Position numbers and translations under genes: made by a program | Part shown: positions 49,270 to 57,823 of the stretch, piece after piece | Position numbering within the stretch: the first letter of the stretch is position 1 | Layout: every line of letters begins with the position of its first letter | Assembly: GCF_026107645.2 (NCBI RefSeq) | Contig: NZ_JAPCHV010000003.1 | Coordinates: 248,001-312,000 of the forward strand | Direction: 5' to 3' | Source: Flavobacterium sp. MFBS3-15 | GTDB taxonomy: Bacteria > Bacteroidota > Bacteroidia > Flavobacteriales > Flavobacteriaceae | DNA: 64,000 bases | The notes under the pieces: generated by a model | Database searches by the model: none | The model's input: only the letters and a program-made list of their open reading frames with translations | Told to the model about the DNA's origin: nothing

Positions 49270-51903
49270 CGTTATCTGCGTTTGTCAGGGCTTGAGCCAC
49301 TAATAGTGACTCCGGAAAGCAACTTTATTAACGTGGGTGAGCGTACGAACGTTACGGGATCTCGTAAGTTTTTAAGGTTGATAAAGGAGGAAAAATATGA
49401 AGAAGCACTGGACGTTGCCCGTGCCCAGGTAGAAGGCGGCGCGCAGATCATCGACATCAATATGGATGAGGGTATGCTCGATGGCGTGTATGCCATGACC
49501 AAGTTCCTTAATCTCATTGCTGCCGAGCCTGACATTGCGCGTGTGCCGGTGATGATCGACAGTTCCAAATGGGAGATCATTGAGGCGGGGCTAAAGGTGA
49601 CACAGGGCAAGAGTGTGGTGAATTCCATCAGCCTGAAGGAAGGCGAGGCGGCATTCATCGACCATGCCAAAAAGGTGAAGCGTTATGGCGCTGCCGTGAT
49701 CGTTATGGCTTTTGACGAAGAGGGCCAGGCAGATACGTACCAGCGCCGCATCGACATCTGTAAACGCTCGTACGACATATTGGTACAGAAAGTTGGCTTC
49801 CCGCCCGAAGACATTATTTTCGATCCGAACATATTTCCCGTAGCAACCGGAATGGAAGAGCACCGCGCCAACGCGCTCGATTTTTTCCTTGCCACAAAAT
49901 GGATACGCACAAACCTGCCGTATGCCCATGTGAGCGGCGGGGTGAGCAACGTGTCGTTCTCTTTTCGCGGGAATGACAAAGTGCGCGAGGCGATGCACTC
50001 GGCATTCTTGTACCATGCTATACAGCATGGCATGGATATAGGCATCGTAAACCCTGAAATGCTCGAGGTGTATGATGAGATCGATAAAGAATTGCTGGAA
50101 CAAGTAGAGGATGTACTGCTCGACCGCCGCGATGATGCTACAGAAAGGCTTTTGGCTTTCGCTGAAAATGTAAAGGGCGATGCGAAAGGTAATGAAAAGC
50201 AGGCACAGGAATGGCGTTCACTGCCTGTCCAGGAACGCATTACCCACGCTCTTGTAAAAGGCATTGATGAGTTCATTGAAATTGACGTAGAAGAAGCACG
50301 CCAACAGGCAGTAAAACCCATTGAGGTTATCGAGATCAACCTCATGGCAGGCATGAACGTGGTGGGCGACCTTTTCGGGAGCGGCAAGATGTTCCTGCCC
50401 CAGGTGGTGAAGTCGGCCAGGGTAATGAAAAAAGCGGTGGCCTACTTGCTTCCGTACATCGAAGCAGGAAAAGATGGCCGTTCATCAAGTGCCGGTAAAG
50501 TTTTGATGGCAACCGTAAAAGGCGATGTGCACGACATTGGTAAAAATATCGTTGCGGTCGTTTTGGGCTGTAACAATTTCGAGATAATCGACCTTGGTGT
50601 AATGGTGCCGCCGGAAAAAATAATTGAGACGGCTGTTCGTGAAAATGTCGACATTATCGGTTTAAGCGGATTGATCACACCATCGCTCGATGAAATGGTG
50701 TATCTCGCCAAAGAGATGGACAAGCTCAATATCAGCATACCTATCATGATAGGCGGGGCAACCACATCGCGTGCGCATACTGCAGTAAAGATTGCGCCGC
50801 AATATCGCGAAACTGTCGTACATGTTAACGATGCCTCCCGCGCCGTGACTGTGGCAGGGAACCTGCTCAACAAAACGACGAAAACCGATTATGCCAAAAG
50901 CCTGCGTGAGGAGTATGACAAGCTCCGCGAAGGCTACCTGAACCGGTCGCGCGACAAGGATTTTCTGACCATCGAGGAAGCCCGCAAGAACAAGCTGCAG
51001 CTGGAATTTGATCCTGTAAAGCCGAATTTCATCGGGACACAGACTATTTATCCAAAACTGGAAGCGTTGGTGCCGTACATCGACTGGACACCATTTTTCC
51101 AAACGTGGGATCTGCATGGCAAGTATCCCCGCATCCTCGAAGATGAAGTGGTAGGCGAGCAGGCCAAAGCGCTTTTTGCCGATGCGCAAACCATGCTGAA
51201 ACAGATAGTGGAGGAAAACTGGTTTGAGGCTAAAGGGATTCTTGGAATATTTCCTGCGAATTCAATCAATGATGATGATATTGAGTTGGATGGATTTAAA
51301 TTTTTGACGCTGCGCCAACAATCACAAAAAACGAAAGGTGCGCCGAACATTGCATTGGCCGATTTCATCACACCAAAAGAATCGGGTAAGCAGGATTACA
51401 TCGGGGCATTTGCCGTTAGTACCGGTTTCGGCGTGGATGAAAAGGCTGCAGAGTTTGAGAAGGCCCACGATGACTATAACTCTATTATGGCAAAGGCGTT
51501 GGGTGACCGTTTGGCTGAAGCCTTCGCCGAATATCTGCACGAGAAAGTCCGTAAGGAAATCTGGGGCTATGCATCGGATGAAATATTGTCCAACGACGAT
51601 CTGATAAAAGAAGAATACAAGGGCATCCGTCCGGCACCGGGATATCCTGCCTGCCCCGACCACCTGGAGAAGAACACAATTTGGAAACTGCTGGATGTGG
51701 AGAACCAGATTGGCATAAAGCTCACCGAAAGCCTTGCCATGTGGCCCGCGGCATCGGTGTCGGGATATTATTTCGCGCACCCGCAGAGCAAATATTTCGG
51801 CCTTGGAAAAATAAAGGAAGACCAGGTGGCGGACTACGCCAAACGACGAAACATAAGTACAGAAGAAGCCACAAAATGGCTAAATCCTAATATAGCGGAT
51901 TAA
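49225..51903 (+). CDS. metH: Methionine synthase, folate/cobalamin/activation part
   Basis: An 892-residue protein with the remaining MetH domains: pterin-binding ([17 protein letters not shown], from about residue 30), cobalamin cap, B12-binding with the lower-ligand motif DVHDIGK (about 432), and the AdoMet reactivation domain with [12 protein letters not shown] near the C-terminus. It works with the product of 47831-48820. The first ~15 residues ([15 protein letters not shown]) are encoded by the right inverted repeat and have no counterpart in MetH, whose homology starts at [10 protein letters not shown]. Heptamer copy changes there would uncouple the start codon from the frame. Confidence 0.95.
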   Translation: MYEDKSDNHQPTTDNRYLRLSGLEPLIVTPESNFINVGERTNVTGSRKFLRLIKEEKYEEALDVARAQVEGGAQIIDINMDEGMLDGVYAMTKFLNLIAAEPDIARVPVMIDSSKWEIIEAGLKVTQGKSVVNSISLKEGEAAFIDHAKKVKRYGAAVIVMAFDEEGQADTYQRRIDICKRSYDILVQKVGFPPEDIIFDPNIFPVATGMEEHRANALDFFLATKWIRTNLPYAHVSGGVSNVSFSFRGNDKVREAMHSAFLYHAIQHGMDIGIVNPEMLEVYDEIDKELLEQVEDVLLDRRDDATERLLAFAENVKGDAKGNEKQAQEWRSLPVQERITHALVKGIDEFIEIDVEEARQQAVKPIEVIEINLMAGMNVVGDLFGSGKMFLPQVVKSARVMKKAVAYLLPYIEAGKDGRSSSAGKVLMATVKGDVHDIGKNIVAVVLGCNNFEIIDLGVMVPPEKIIETAVRENVDIIGLSGLITPSLDEMVYLAKEMDKLNISIPIMIGGATTSRAHTAVKIAPQYRETVVHVNDASRAVTVAGNLLNKTTKTDYAKSLREEYDKLREGYLNRSRDKDFLTIEEARKNKLQLEFDPVKPNFIGTQTIYPKLEALVPYIDWTPFFQTWDLHGKYPRILEDEVVGEQAKALFADAQTMLKQIVEENWFEAKGILGIFPANSINDDDIELDGFKFLTLRQQSQKTKGAPNIALADFITPKESGKQDYIGAFAVSTGFGVDEKAAEFEKAHDDYNSIMAKALGDRLAEAFAEYLHEKVRKEIWGYASDEILSNDDLIKEEYKGIRPAPGYPACPDHLEKNTIWKLLDVENQIGIKLTESLAMWPAASVSGYYFAHPQSKYFGLGKIKEDQVADYAKRRNISTEEATKWLNPNIAD

Positions 51904-51905
51904 AG

Positions 51906-51973
51906 TTGTTGGTTGATGGTTGTCGGTTGCCGGACAGTGCAGCTCCCATCAACTAACAACCGGCAACTAACAC
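51906..51973. repeat. Inverted heptamer array between metH and metF
   Basis: TTGTTGG, TTGATGG, TTGTCGG, TTGCCGG, a 12-base spacer, then CCATCAA, CTAACAA, CCGGCAA, CTAACAC. It resembles the ends of the 468-bp element brought together without cargo. Confidence 0.75.
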
Positions 51974-51983
51974 CCAAAATAAG

Positions 51984-52940
51984 ATGAAAGTAACCGAACA
52001 TATAGAGAATGCCAACGGCAAATGCCTTTTTTCCTTTGAGATACTGCCTCCGCTGAAGGGGCAGAACATCCAATCGATATTCGACAGTATCGACCCGCTG
52101 ATGGAGTTCAGCCCTCCATTCATCGATGTGACGTATCATAGGGAAGAGTACGAATATCGCGAGCTGCCAAGCGGCCTGCTGGAAAAACGCATCGTAAAAA
52201 AACGCCCGGGCACTGTAGGCATTTGCTCGGCAATACAGAACAAGTATGATGTAGATGCGATCCCGCATATCCTTTGCGGAGGGTTTACCAAGGAAGATAC
52301 CGAGAACTTCCTCATCGACCTTGACTTTTTGGGCATACAGAACGTGGTGGCCCTGCGTGGCGATGCGGTAAAGAGCGAAATTTACTTCCGCCCCGAAAAG
52401 GAAGGCAACCACTATGCTACTGAACTGGTGTCGCAGATCGATAACCTGAACAAAGGAATTTATTTGGACGACCATTTGCTGAATACTTCGGCTACGAACT
52501 TCTGCATCGGGGTGGCAGGCTATCCCGAGAAGCACATGGAAGCGCCGAGCCTGGACAGTGACATCTATTTCCTGAAACAAAAGATAAAGAACGGTGCGGC
52601 CTACATCGTGACCCAAATGTTCTTCGATAATAAAAAATTCTTTGACTTTGTAGACAAGTGCAGGAGGGAAGGCATTACTGTACCCATCATTCCGGGACTG
52701 AAGCCTATTTCCACTAAAAAACAGCTCAACCAAATCCCACACCGCTTTAAAGTCGACCTGCCGGACGACCTGATCATGGCGGTTGTGAAGGCTAAAGATA
52801 ACGATGCCGTGCGACAGATAGGCATCGAATGGTGTACGCAGCAAAGTAAGGAACTTGTGGCGGCGGGCATACCGGTACTGCATTATTATTCGATGGGCAA
52901 ACCGGATAATATTAAAGCAATTGCAAAGGAGGTTTTCTAG
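51984..52940 (+). CDS. metF: Methylenetetrahydrofolate reductase
   Basis: A 318-residue FAD enzyme that reduces methylene-THF to methyl-THF, the methyl donor for MetH. Typical blocks: FSFEILPPLKG, DVTYHREEY, ALRGD and GAAYIVTQMFFDN. It follows metH after 80 bases that hold the heptamer array, and probably belongs to the riboswitch-controlled operon. Confidence 0.95.
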   Translation: MKVTEHIENANGKCLFSFEILPPLKGQNIQSIFDSIDPLMEFSPPFIDVTYHREEYEYRELPSGLLEKRIVKKRPGTVGICSAIQNKYDVDAIPHILCGGFTKEDTENFLIDLDFLGIQNVVALRGDAVKSEIYFRPEKEGNHYATELVSQIDNLNKGIYLDDHLLNTSATNFCIGVAGYPEKHMEAPSLDSDIYFLKQKIKNGAAYIVTQMFFDNKKFFDFVDKCRREGITVPIIPGLKPISTKKQLNQIPHRFKVDLPDDLIMAVVKAKDNDAVRQIGIEWCTQQSKELVAAGIPVLHYYSMGKPDNIKAIAKEVF

Positions 52941-52965
52941 ATGCTTAATCTTATTAAGTTCAGGT

Positions 52966-52990
52966 AGAGGCGTTGCATTGCAACGTCTCT
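52966..52990 (+). terminator. Palindromic hairpin after metF
   Basis: AGAGGCGTTGC pairs with GCAACGTCTCT around ATT (one wobble). There is no clear T run. A near copy is at 57738-57762, so it may be a repeat family that serves as transcript end. Confidence 0.5.
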
Positions 52991-53062
52991 GTTGTTAACC
53001 GGAAATATGCCACAATAAAAAGACACTGAGTGAGTTTCTATAGAAACCGAAACCCAACCACT

Positions 53063-53920
53063 ATGCGACAAAAATTACTTTGGACGTTGCTTATCATCAG
53101 CACTTCCGCATTTTCGCAGGATTATCCGTTTCTTTCTGCATCCAGCAAGAGAACTACCATGAGTGATTATGTAGATTACCTCAATGCGTTGCCAAAGCAA
53201 ACGAGGGACAGCCTTATCAATAGCAGAATGTCTTTTAAGGAAGATGGTACAACCTATACTAAGGCTTACTCCGATTCTATCGCAAAAGCAAAGAACTTTT
53301 ATCGCTACACCACAAGAGTATATAAAGATACTATTGCCAAAACATTCACCTACGTAATGCACTGGCGCACCGATGCCGAGATGGAGGCAGATGGCAAGGC
53401 ATGGAAGCAAAGTACCGAAGAAGATGAGAAGAACCGTAAAAAGCTCAAGGGCTCTAAGCTGGACGAACTGGCGCTTATTGACATGGATGGCAATACCCAC
53501 ACGCTCGAAACCCTTGCAGGCAAGATAATCGTCATCGATTTTTGGTTTGTCAATTGCTCGGCCTGCATCGAGGAAATGCCGGAGCTTAACAAGATGCGCG
53601 AGAAGTTTGGTACGGAAGATGTCGCCTGGTTTGGGATAACGTTCGATAAAAAAGAGAAGGTTGTAAAGTTCTCGGAAAAAATTAAGTTCGATTTTACGCT
53701 GATACCGGACAGCAAGCATTTGGTTGACCGTTTTGGGATAAAGTTCTTCCCGACCACCCTCATCATCAACCCTGATCACGAAATTGTTTACACAGGCAAG
53801 CTCGGCGCAATGTCCGGCAGGGCCGACGAAATAAAAAAGGCGCTGAAAAAAACGGTAAAAAAAGAAAAGAAAACCAAAAGGGTAAACGTTACGGCCGGCC
53901 CGGTGGAACGTATAGAGTAG
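53063..53920 (+). CDS. Exported thioredoxin-fold (TlpA/redoxin-like) protein
   Basis: A 285-residue protein with a signal peptide (MRQKLLWTLLIISTSAFSQ) and a C-terminal thioredoxin fold (from about residue 130). The active site is CSAC in FWFVNCSACIEEMPELNKM, and the cis-proline is in FFPTTLIINPDHEIVYTGK. Likely a periplasmic thiol-disulfide oxidoreductase. The N-terminal part is unique. The start at 53063 is chosen over a GTG at 53030, since it begins the signal peptide. It stands alone between metF and the RDD gene. Confidence 0.82.
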   Translation: MRQKLLWTLLIISTSAFSQDYPFLSASSKRTTMSDYVDYLNALPKQTRDSLINSRMSFKEDGTTYTKAYSDSIAKAKNFYRYTTRVYKDTIAKTFTYVMHWRTDAEMEADGKAWKQSTEEDEKNRKKLKGSKLDELALIDMDGNTHTLETLAGKIIVIDFWFVNCSACIEEMPELNKMREKFGTEDVAWFGITFDKKEKVVKFSEKIKFDFTLIPDSKHLVDRFGIKFFPTTLIINPDHEIVYTGKLGAMSGRADEIKKALKKTVKKEKKTKRVNVTAGPVERIE

Positions 53921-53980
53921 TTAATGATCATAACCTTCGTATGATTTAGCTATATTTTTATCAAAGCATAATAATTTTCC

Positions 53981-53988
53981 TATTTTTG
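53981..53988 (+). promoter_or_regulatory. -7 promoter element of the RDD operon
   Basis: TATTTTTG matches TAnnTTTG, 17 bases before the ATG at 54005. Confidence 0.55.
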
Positions 53989-54004
53989 GGCAAACCAATA
54001 AAAC

Positions 54005-55726
54005 ATGCCCAAAAAAATAACCATTGCAGCCATCGTAATAGCCCTTATGGGGCTTTATGTAGAACTGGCGCTTACCTCTGTGTGGGACGGCTCTGTGCTA
54101 AATTATTACCTGCGAAGCTTTTTCACATCCATCCGCCTCGGATTTATAGATGGCAACCGCTTTTATGAGCCGGACAGGTACAATTATATCCACCTGTTTT
54201 ATTATTCGCTACTGCTTACCGGCGGTATCCTGAACCTGATAAGCCGTAAAGAAGTAAGATTGCTGCGTTATGTGTTTTCGGTAATATTGTTGTGCAAATT
54301 CCTTGACCTGTTTTTCATGGTTGTAACCCTTCCGTTTAATGCGGATTGGGTGTTTTTAGGGTATAATTGGCTTATCTGGCTGGGCTATCTGGCGTGGCAC
54401 GCCCTCTGGATATGGATGTGCTGGGCAATACTCCGTTATTACAGGAACACAAAGGAAATTGCCATAATGAAAAAGCAGTATGGCGAACTGGAACAGGATT
54501 TCATTGTTGAAGCATCCCGCTGGCAGCGCTTGTGGCATTTGATCGTTGATTCGCTTACTTTTTTATTTGTCCTTTTCCCGATACTGGAATGGCTTATCAG
54601 GATCGATGCCGTTAGGGAATTTTTACAGCCGCTTGAAAATTCGTTAGGGGAGCGCCTTGCCTTATACTTCATCTGCGCCATTTTCCAAATCCTGTTTTAT
54701 ATGTTCTTCGAGGGGCTGTTGCAGGCCACACCCGGAAAGCTGCTCTCTGAAACACGTGTTGTAAATGATACGGGCGGAAAACCTGCTGTAAGTAACCTGC
54801 TTTTGCGCACGGTTGTGAGGTTCGTTCCATTCGAGTCGCTGTCGGTGCTGTTCGCCCGCGGCTGGCATGACGACTGGTCGGACACCTATGTAGTTCGCGA
54901 AAAGCGCGAAGGCGTAAACGGAGGCTGGTACTTTTTCATTTTCCCTGCGTTCCTTTTCATCGGTCTGTTTGGTTATTTAGGTATTGAATCGTATAAAAAG
55001 CACCAGGCAGAGCAACGGGATAAAGAAAGGTTTGAAGAGAAACAGGAGCGTATTGAAGAAACCCTGGATAAACTCACCACCGACCATGTTGTTACGATTA
55101 GTAAAGGATATGGCGGGCAGGTTTTTATGAAGGCGGAAAATATCGATAAAGATAAAATTACCTTTGTTTATATTTATGGCCAGGACATGTATTCTTCGGG
55201 TAATACCCAGCAGGAAATGGAGTATTATTTTTTGGAGGAGACCGACGAACTGGAGCGTGTGACCCTCACAAGGAAAGAACTCGCTGAAGGCATCCTGAAA
55301 GAGTATGACCCTAAAGTAAGCAATGAGTTTAGCCATAAAGGGATAGCTGACTTGCTGAAAGATGGTAATCGCTACTATATCATAGACATTGCACAATGGT
55401 TTGCCCCGAACATTGCTATCGATAATTCGTATATATCCAGTTCTGACGGAAGCGCCATATCCATAAACCTGAAAAATTTCGGCTGGAGCGCGGAGTTGGT
55501 AAAAATAGAGAACAAAGGCGATGAAATCGATTGGGGCGGTATGCCTGTAATGCTCCGGAACGACTCGGAATACACTAACAATACACAGATAACCGGAACC
55601 GGCAAGGACATTGAAGAAATCGATGCAGACCTATTCGTGAAAGATACCCTGGGAAGGGTACAGGTGTACAACATCAAAGGCGAGGCCGATGAAATTGGAA
55701 ACCTTGAAATGAAAAGGATCAAATAA
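54005..55726 (+). CDS. RDD-family membrane protein with C-terminal soluble domain
   Basis: A 573-residue protein. About four membrane helices lie in the first 160 residues. An RDD-type membrane domain follows (~180-330), with LLQATPGKLLSETRVVNDTG and TVVRFVPFESLSVLFA as landmarks. After another helix and a Glu/Lys-rich coiled coil (~335-360) comes a soluble beta-rich tail. RDD domains occur in transporters and envelope proteins; the role here is unknown. It overlaps the next gene by one base (TAATG). Confidence 0.75.
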   Translation: MPKKITIAAIVIALMGLYVELALTSVWDGSVLNYYLRSFFTSIRLGFIDGNRFYEPDRYNYIHLFYYSLLLTGGILNLISRKEVRLLRYVFSVILLCKFLDLFFMVVTLPFNADWVFLGYNWLIWLGYLAWHALWIWMCWAILRYYRNTKEIAIMKKQYGELEQDFIVEASRWQRLWHLIVDSLTFLFVLFPILEWLIRIDAVREFLQPLENSLGERLALYFICAIFQILFYMFFEGLLQATPGKLLSETRVVNDTGGKPAVSNLLLRTVVRFVPFESLSVLFARGWHDDWSDTYVVREKREGVNGGWYFFIFPAFLFIGLFGYLGIESYKKHQAEQRDKERFEEKQERIEETLDKLTTDHVVTISKGYGGQVFMKAENIDKDKITFVYIYGQDMYSSGNTQQEMEYYFLEETDELERVTLTRKELAEGILKEYDPKVSNEFSHKGIADLLKDGNRYYIIDIAQWFAPNIAIDNSYISSSDGSAISINLKNFGWSAELVKIENKGDEIDWGGMPVMLRNDSEYTNNTQITGTGKDIEEIDADLFVKDTLGRVQVYNIKGEADEIGNLEMKRIK

Positions 55727-56823
55727 TGCGCGGACTTCTGACATACCTGTGCCTGGTACTTTCGGTGGCTGCTTTTGCCCAGGAAGCACCCTCCGGGAAA
55801 TTCAGTGCGGATGCCAGCTACTTTTACGGCAACATCATCCCGCACCGCAAGTCGATACAGCACCTCATTACCGGGCATCCCGTGGGGATCATAATCGGAT
55901 TTAGCCGCAAAACCTTTGGCGATGAGCGCTGGCAGTCGGGGTACAATTATCCGGATTACGGTTTCTCCTTCCATTACCAGGACATGCGCAACGAAACGCT
56001 GGGCGAGATGTTTGGGCTTTATGGGCATTACAATTTTTATTTCCTCAAAAGGCGGCTGATGTTCCGCGTGGGGCAGGGAATTGCCTATAATACCAACCCA
56101 TATGACAAGGATACCAATTTCCGCAATTATGCTTACGGGATGCACCTCATGCCTTCCACCTACTTTATGCTCAATTACAGCAAGCCTGACCTTTGGAAGA
56201 ACATTGGCGTACAGGCGGGGCTAACGTTCATACACCATTCCAATGCAAGCATGAAGGCACCTAATACGAGTACCAATACCCTTGCGGTGAATGTTGGGCT
56301 CAACTATACTTTCGGGCGCAGTGAAGAATACCGCCATCTTCCGGAAAACGATACCCTTGCCTTTTCGGAGCCTGTCAAATTCAACTTTAGCTTCAAAGGC
56401 GGTGTTAATGAAAGCGATGTCATTGGCAGTGGGCAATATCCCTATTATGCGCTGTCGGTCTATGCCGACAAGCGCTGGAGCCGTAAGAGCGCGTTCCAGT
56501 TCGGTGCCGAGATATTTTGGCCGGAATACCTGCGCGAACATATCCGCTTCAAGTCAATAGCTTATCCTGAAGAAAATGTAGATGGCAGCACCGATTACCG
56601 CAAAGTAGGGGTTTTCATTGGGCATGAATTGTTCATCAACAGCCTTTCCATAGAGGCGCAGGCGGGGTACTATGTGTATGCGCCATTCGATACCACAGGG
56701 ATGCTGTATCAACGGATTGGGGCGAAGTATTATATTACTGATAAAATTTTCAGTTCAATCGGCCTGAAGACGCATGGGGCCAAGGCCGAAGTAATGGAGA
56801 TGGGGGTAGGGATACGATTATGA
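55726..56823 (+). CDS. Acyloxyacyl hydrolase / PagL-like lipid A deacylase
   Basis: A 365-residue outer-membrane beta-barrel protein with a signal peptide (MRGLLTYLCLVLSVAAFAQ). The HxSN-type active site of lipid A 3-O-deacylases is seen in LTFIHHSNASMK (about residue 170), and aromatic-rich strands fill the rest, ending MGVGIRL. Expected to remove an acyl chain from lipid A. It is translationally coupled on both sides: TAATG with the RDD gene and ATGA with the DUF2807 gene. Confidence 0.82.
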   Translation: MRGLLTYLCLVLSVAAFAQEAPSGKFSADASYFYGNIIPHRKSIQHLITGHPVGIIIGFSRKTFGDERWQSGYNYPDYGFSFHYQDMRNETLGEMFGLYGHYNFYFLKRRLMFRVGQGIAYNTNPYDKDTNFRNYAYGMHLMPSTYFMLNYSKPDLWKNIGVQAGLTFIHHSNASMKAPNTSTNTLAVNVGLNYTFGRSEEYRHLPENDTLAFSEPVKFNFSFKGGVNESDVIGSGQYPYYALSVYADKRWSRKSAFQFGAEIFWPEYLREHIRFKSIAYPEENVDGSTDYRKVGVFIGHELFINSLSIEAQAGYYVYAPFDTTGMLYQRIGAKYYITDKIFSSIGLKTHGAKAEVMEMGVGIRL

Positions 56824-57575
56824 GAATTATGAATTATCAGTTACTAATTACGATGCTTTTGTTGCTCAGCATCCTTTGCTCCTGCAACAACGATCTTGCA
56901 CCCGAATGCTTTACGGCCAAAGGCGACGATATTACCTATGTCGCCGGGGTTGAGGCGTTCAGCAGCATCCACATATCGCCGGGCATAGAGCTGGTCATTA
57001 CACAGGGACCGGAGCAGAAAGTGACCATAGCAACCGGAGAGAACATTAAGCAATACCTTTCGGCAGAAGTGAAAAACGGCGAGTTGTGGCTGGAAAATGC
57101 CAACAACTGCAATTGGGTGCATACCTACAAAACCACCACGGTATACGTCACTACGCCCAACCTGGAACGCATCTATTCGGCATCGCAGTTTGCGGTAAAG
57201 TCGGAAGGTGTACTGGCTTTTCCCAGCCTCACCCTGCAATCGGGTATTTTTAGCGAAACGGCTTCAGGTACTTTCGAATTGGAGGTAGATTGTACCAACC
57301 TCACGATTGAGGACAACCAGTCAGCATTCTACGTGATAACCGGGGCAGTCGAAAACCTTGCAGTACAGTTCTACTCGGGCGATGCGCGTTTTGACGGGCG
57401 TAATCTCGAAGTGCAGAACCTGCAGGTCTTCCACCGCAGCTCGAATGACATTATCGCCAAAGTACAGCAAAAGGTTACAGGTACGCTGTATTCAACGGGT
57501 AATCTGGTACTAAAAAACCATCCGCCGGTTGTTGATGTAGAACGGTTGTATAGCGGCAGGGTGGTTTATGATTGA
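56820..57575 (+). CDS. DUF2807 (head GIN) lipoprotein
   Basis: A 251-residue lipoprotein: the signal peptide ends in LCSC, then a DUF2807 beta-helix-like domain (FSSIHISPGIELVITQGPEQKV in part, then repeated short strands). The function is unknown; the family is common on Bacteroidetes surfaces. It starts inside the stop of the previous gene (ATGA), so it is the third gene of the operon that starts at 54005. Confidence 0.82.
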   Translation: MRIMNYQLLITMLLLLSILCSCNNDLAPECFTAKGDDITYVAGVEAFSSIHISPGIELVITQGPEQKVTIATGENIKQYLSAEVKNGELWLENANNCNWVHTYKTTTVYVTTPNLERIYSASQFAVKSEGVLAFPSLTLQSGIFSETASGTFELEVDCTNLTIEDNQSAFYVITGAVENLAVQFYSGDARFDGRNLEVQNLQVFHRSSNDIIAKVQQKVTGTLYSTGNLVLKNHPPVVDVERLYSGRVVYD

Positions 57576-57622
57576 TGGTTTTATGCTGCATTGCTTAAAA
57601 CAAAACTATGTAATGTCGTTTA

Positions 57623-57660
57623 GTCATTGTGAGCAGAGGAACGGAGCGCGGCAATCTTTA
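57623..57660. repeat. REP-like element, left half
   Basis: GTCATTGTGAGCAGAGGAAC through GCGGCAATCTTTA matches the left half of the elements at 9048-9166 and 37020-37115. Confidence 0.5.
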
Positions 57661-57737
57661 CTGATATTGTTTGGAAAAATGATTAATCGTGGTCCGATGC
57701 TATCGGTGACTCCGATGACGGAAATCCTTATAATAAC

Positions 57738-57762
57738 AGAGCCGTTGCATTACAACGGCTCT
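57738..57762. terminator. Palindromic hairpin between converging operons
   Basis: AGAGCCGTTG pairs with CAACGGCTCT around CATTA. It has the same type of stem as 52966-52990. Confidence 0.5.
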
Positions 57763-57795
57763 ACTAATTTTATTAAATGTTGTTTTCGGTATTGA

Positions 57796-57823
57796 CTGAC
57801 AACTGACAACCATCAACCGGCAA
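57796..57823. repeat. Heptamer array at the end of the AsmA gene
   Basis: CTGACAA, CTGACAA, CCATCAA, CCGGCAA in one register, directly abutting the stop codon of the minus-strand gene (57824-57826). Confidence 0.8.

Noticed and set aside
48802..49270. Heptamer repeats read as a CRISPR array
   Set aside because: Units are only 7 bases, contiguous and without spacers; no cas genes are present.
57568..57795. 75-codon ORF after the DUF2807 gene
   Set aside because: It consists largely of repeat elements (REP-like half and a hairpin) and shows no protein-like features.
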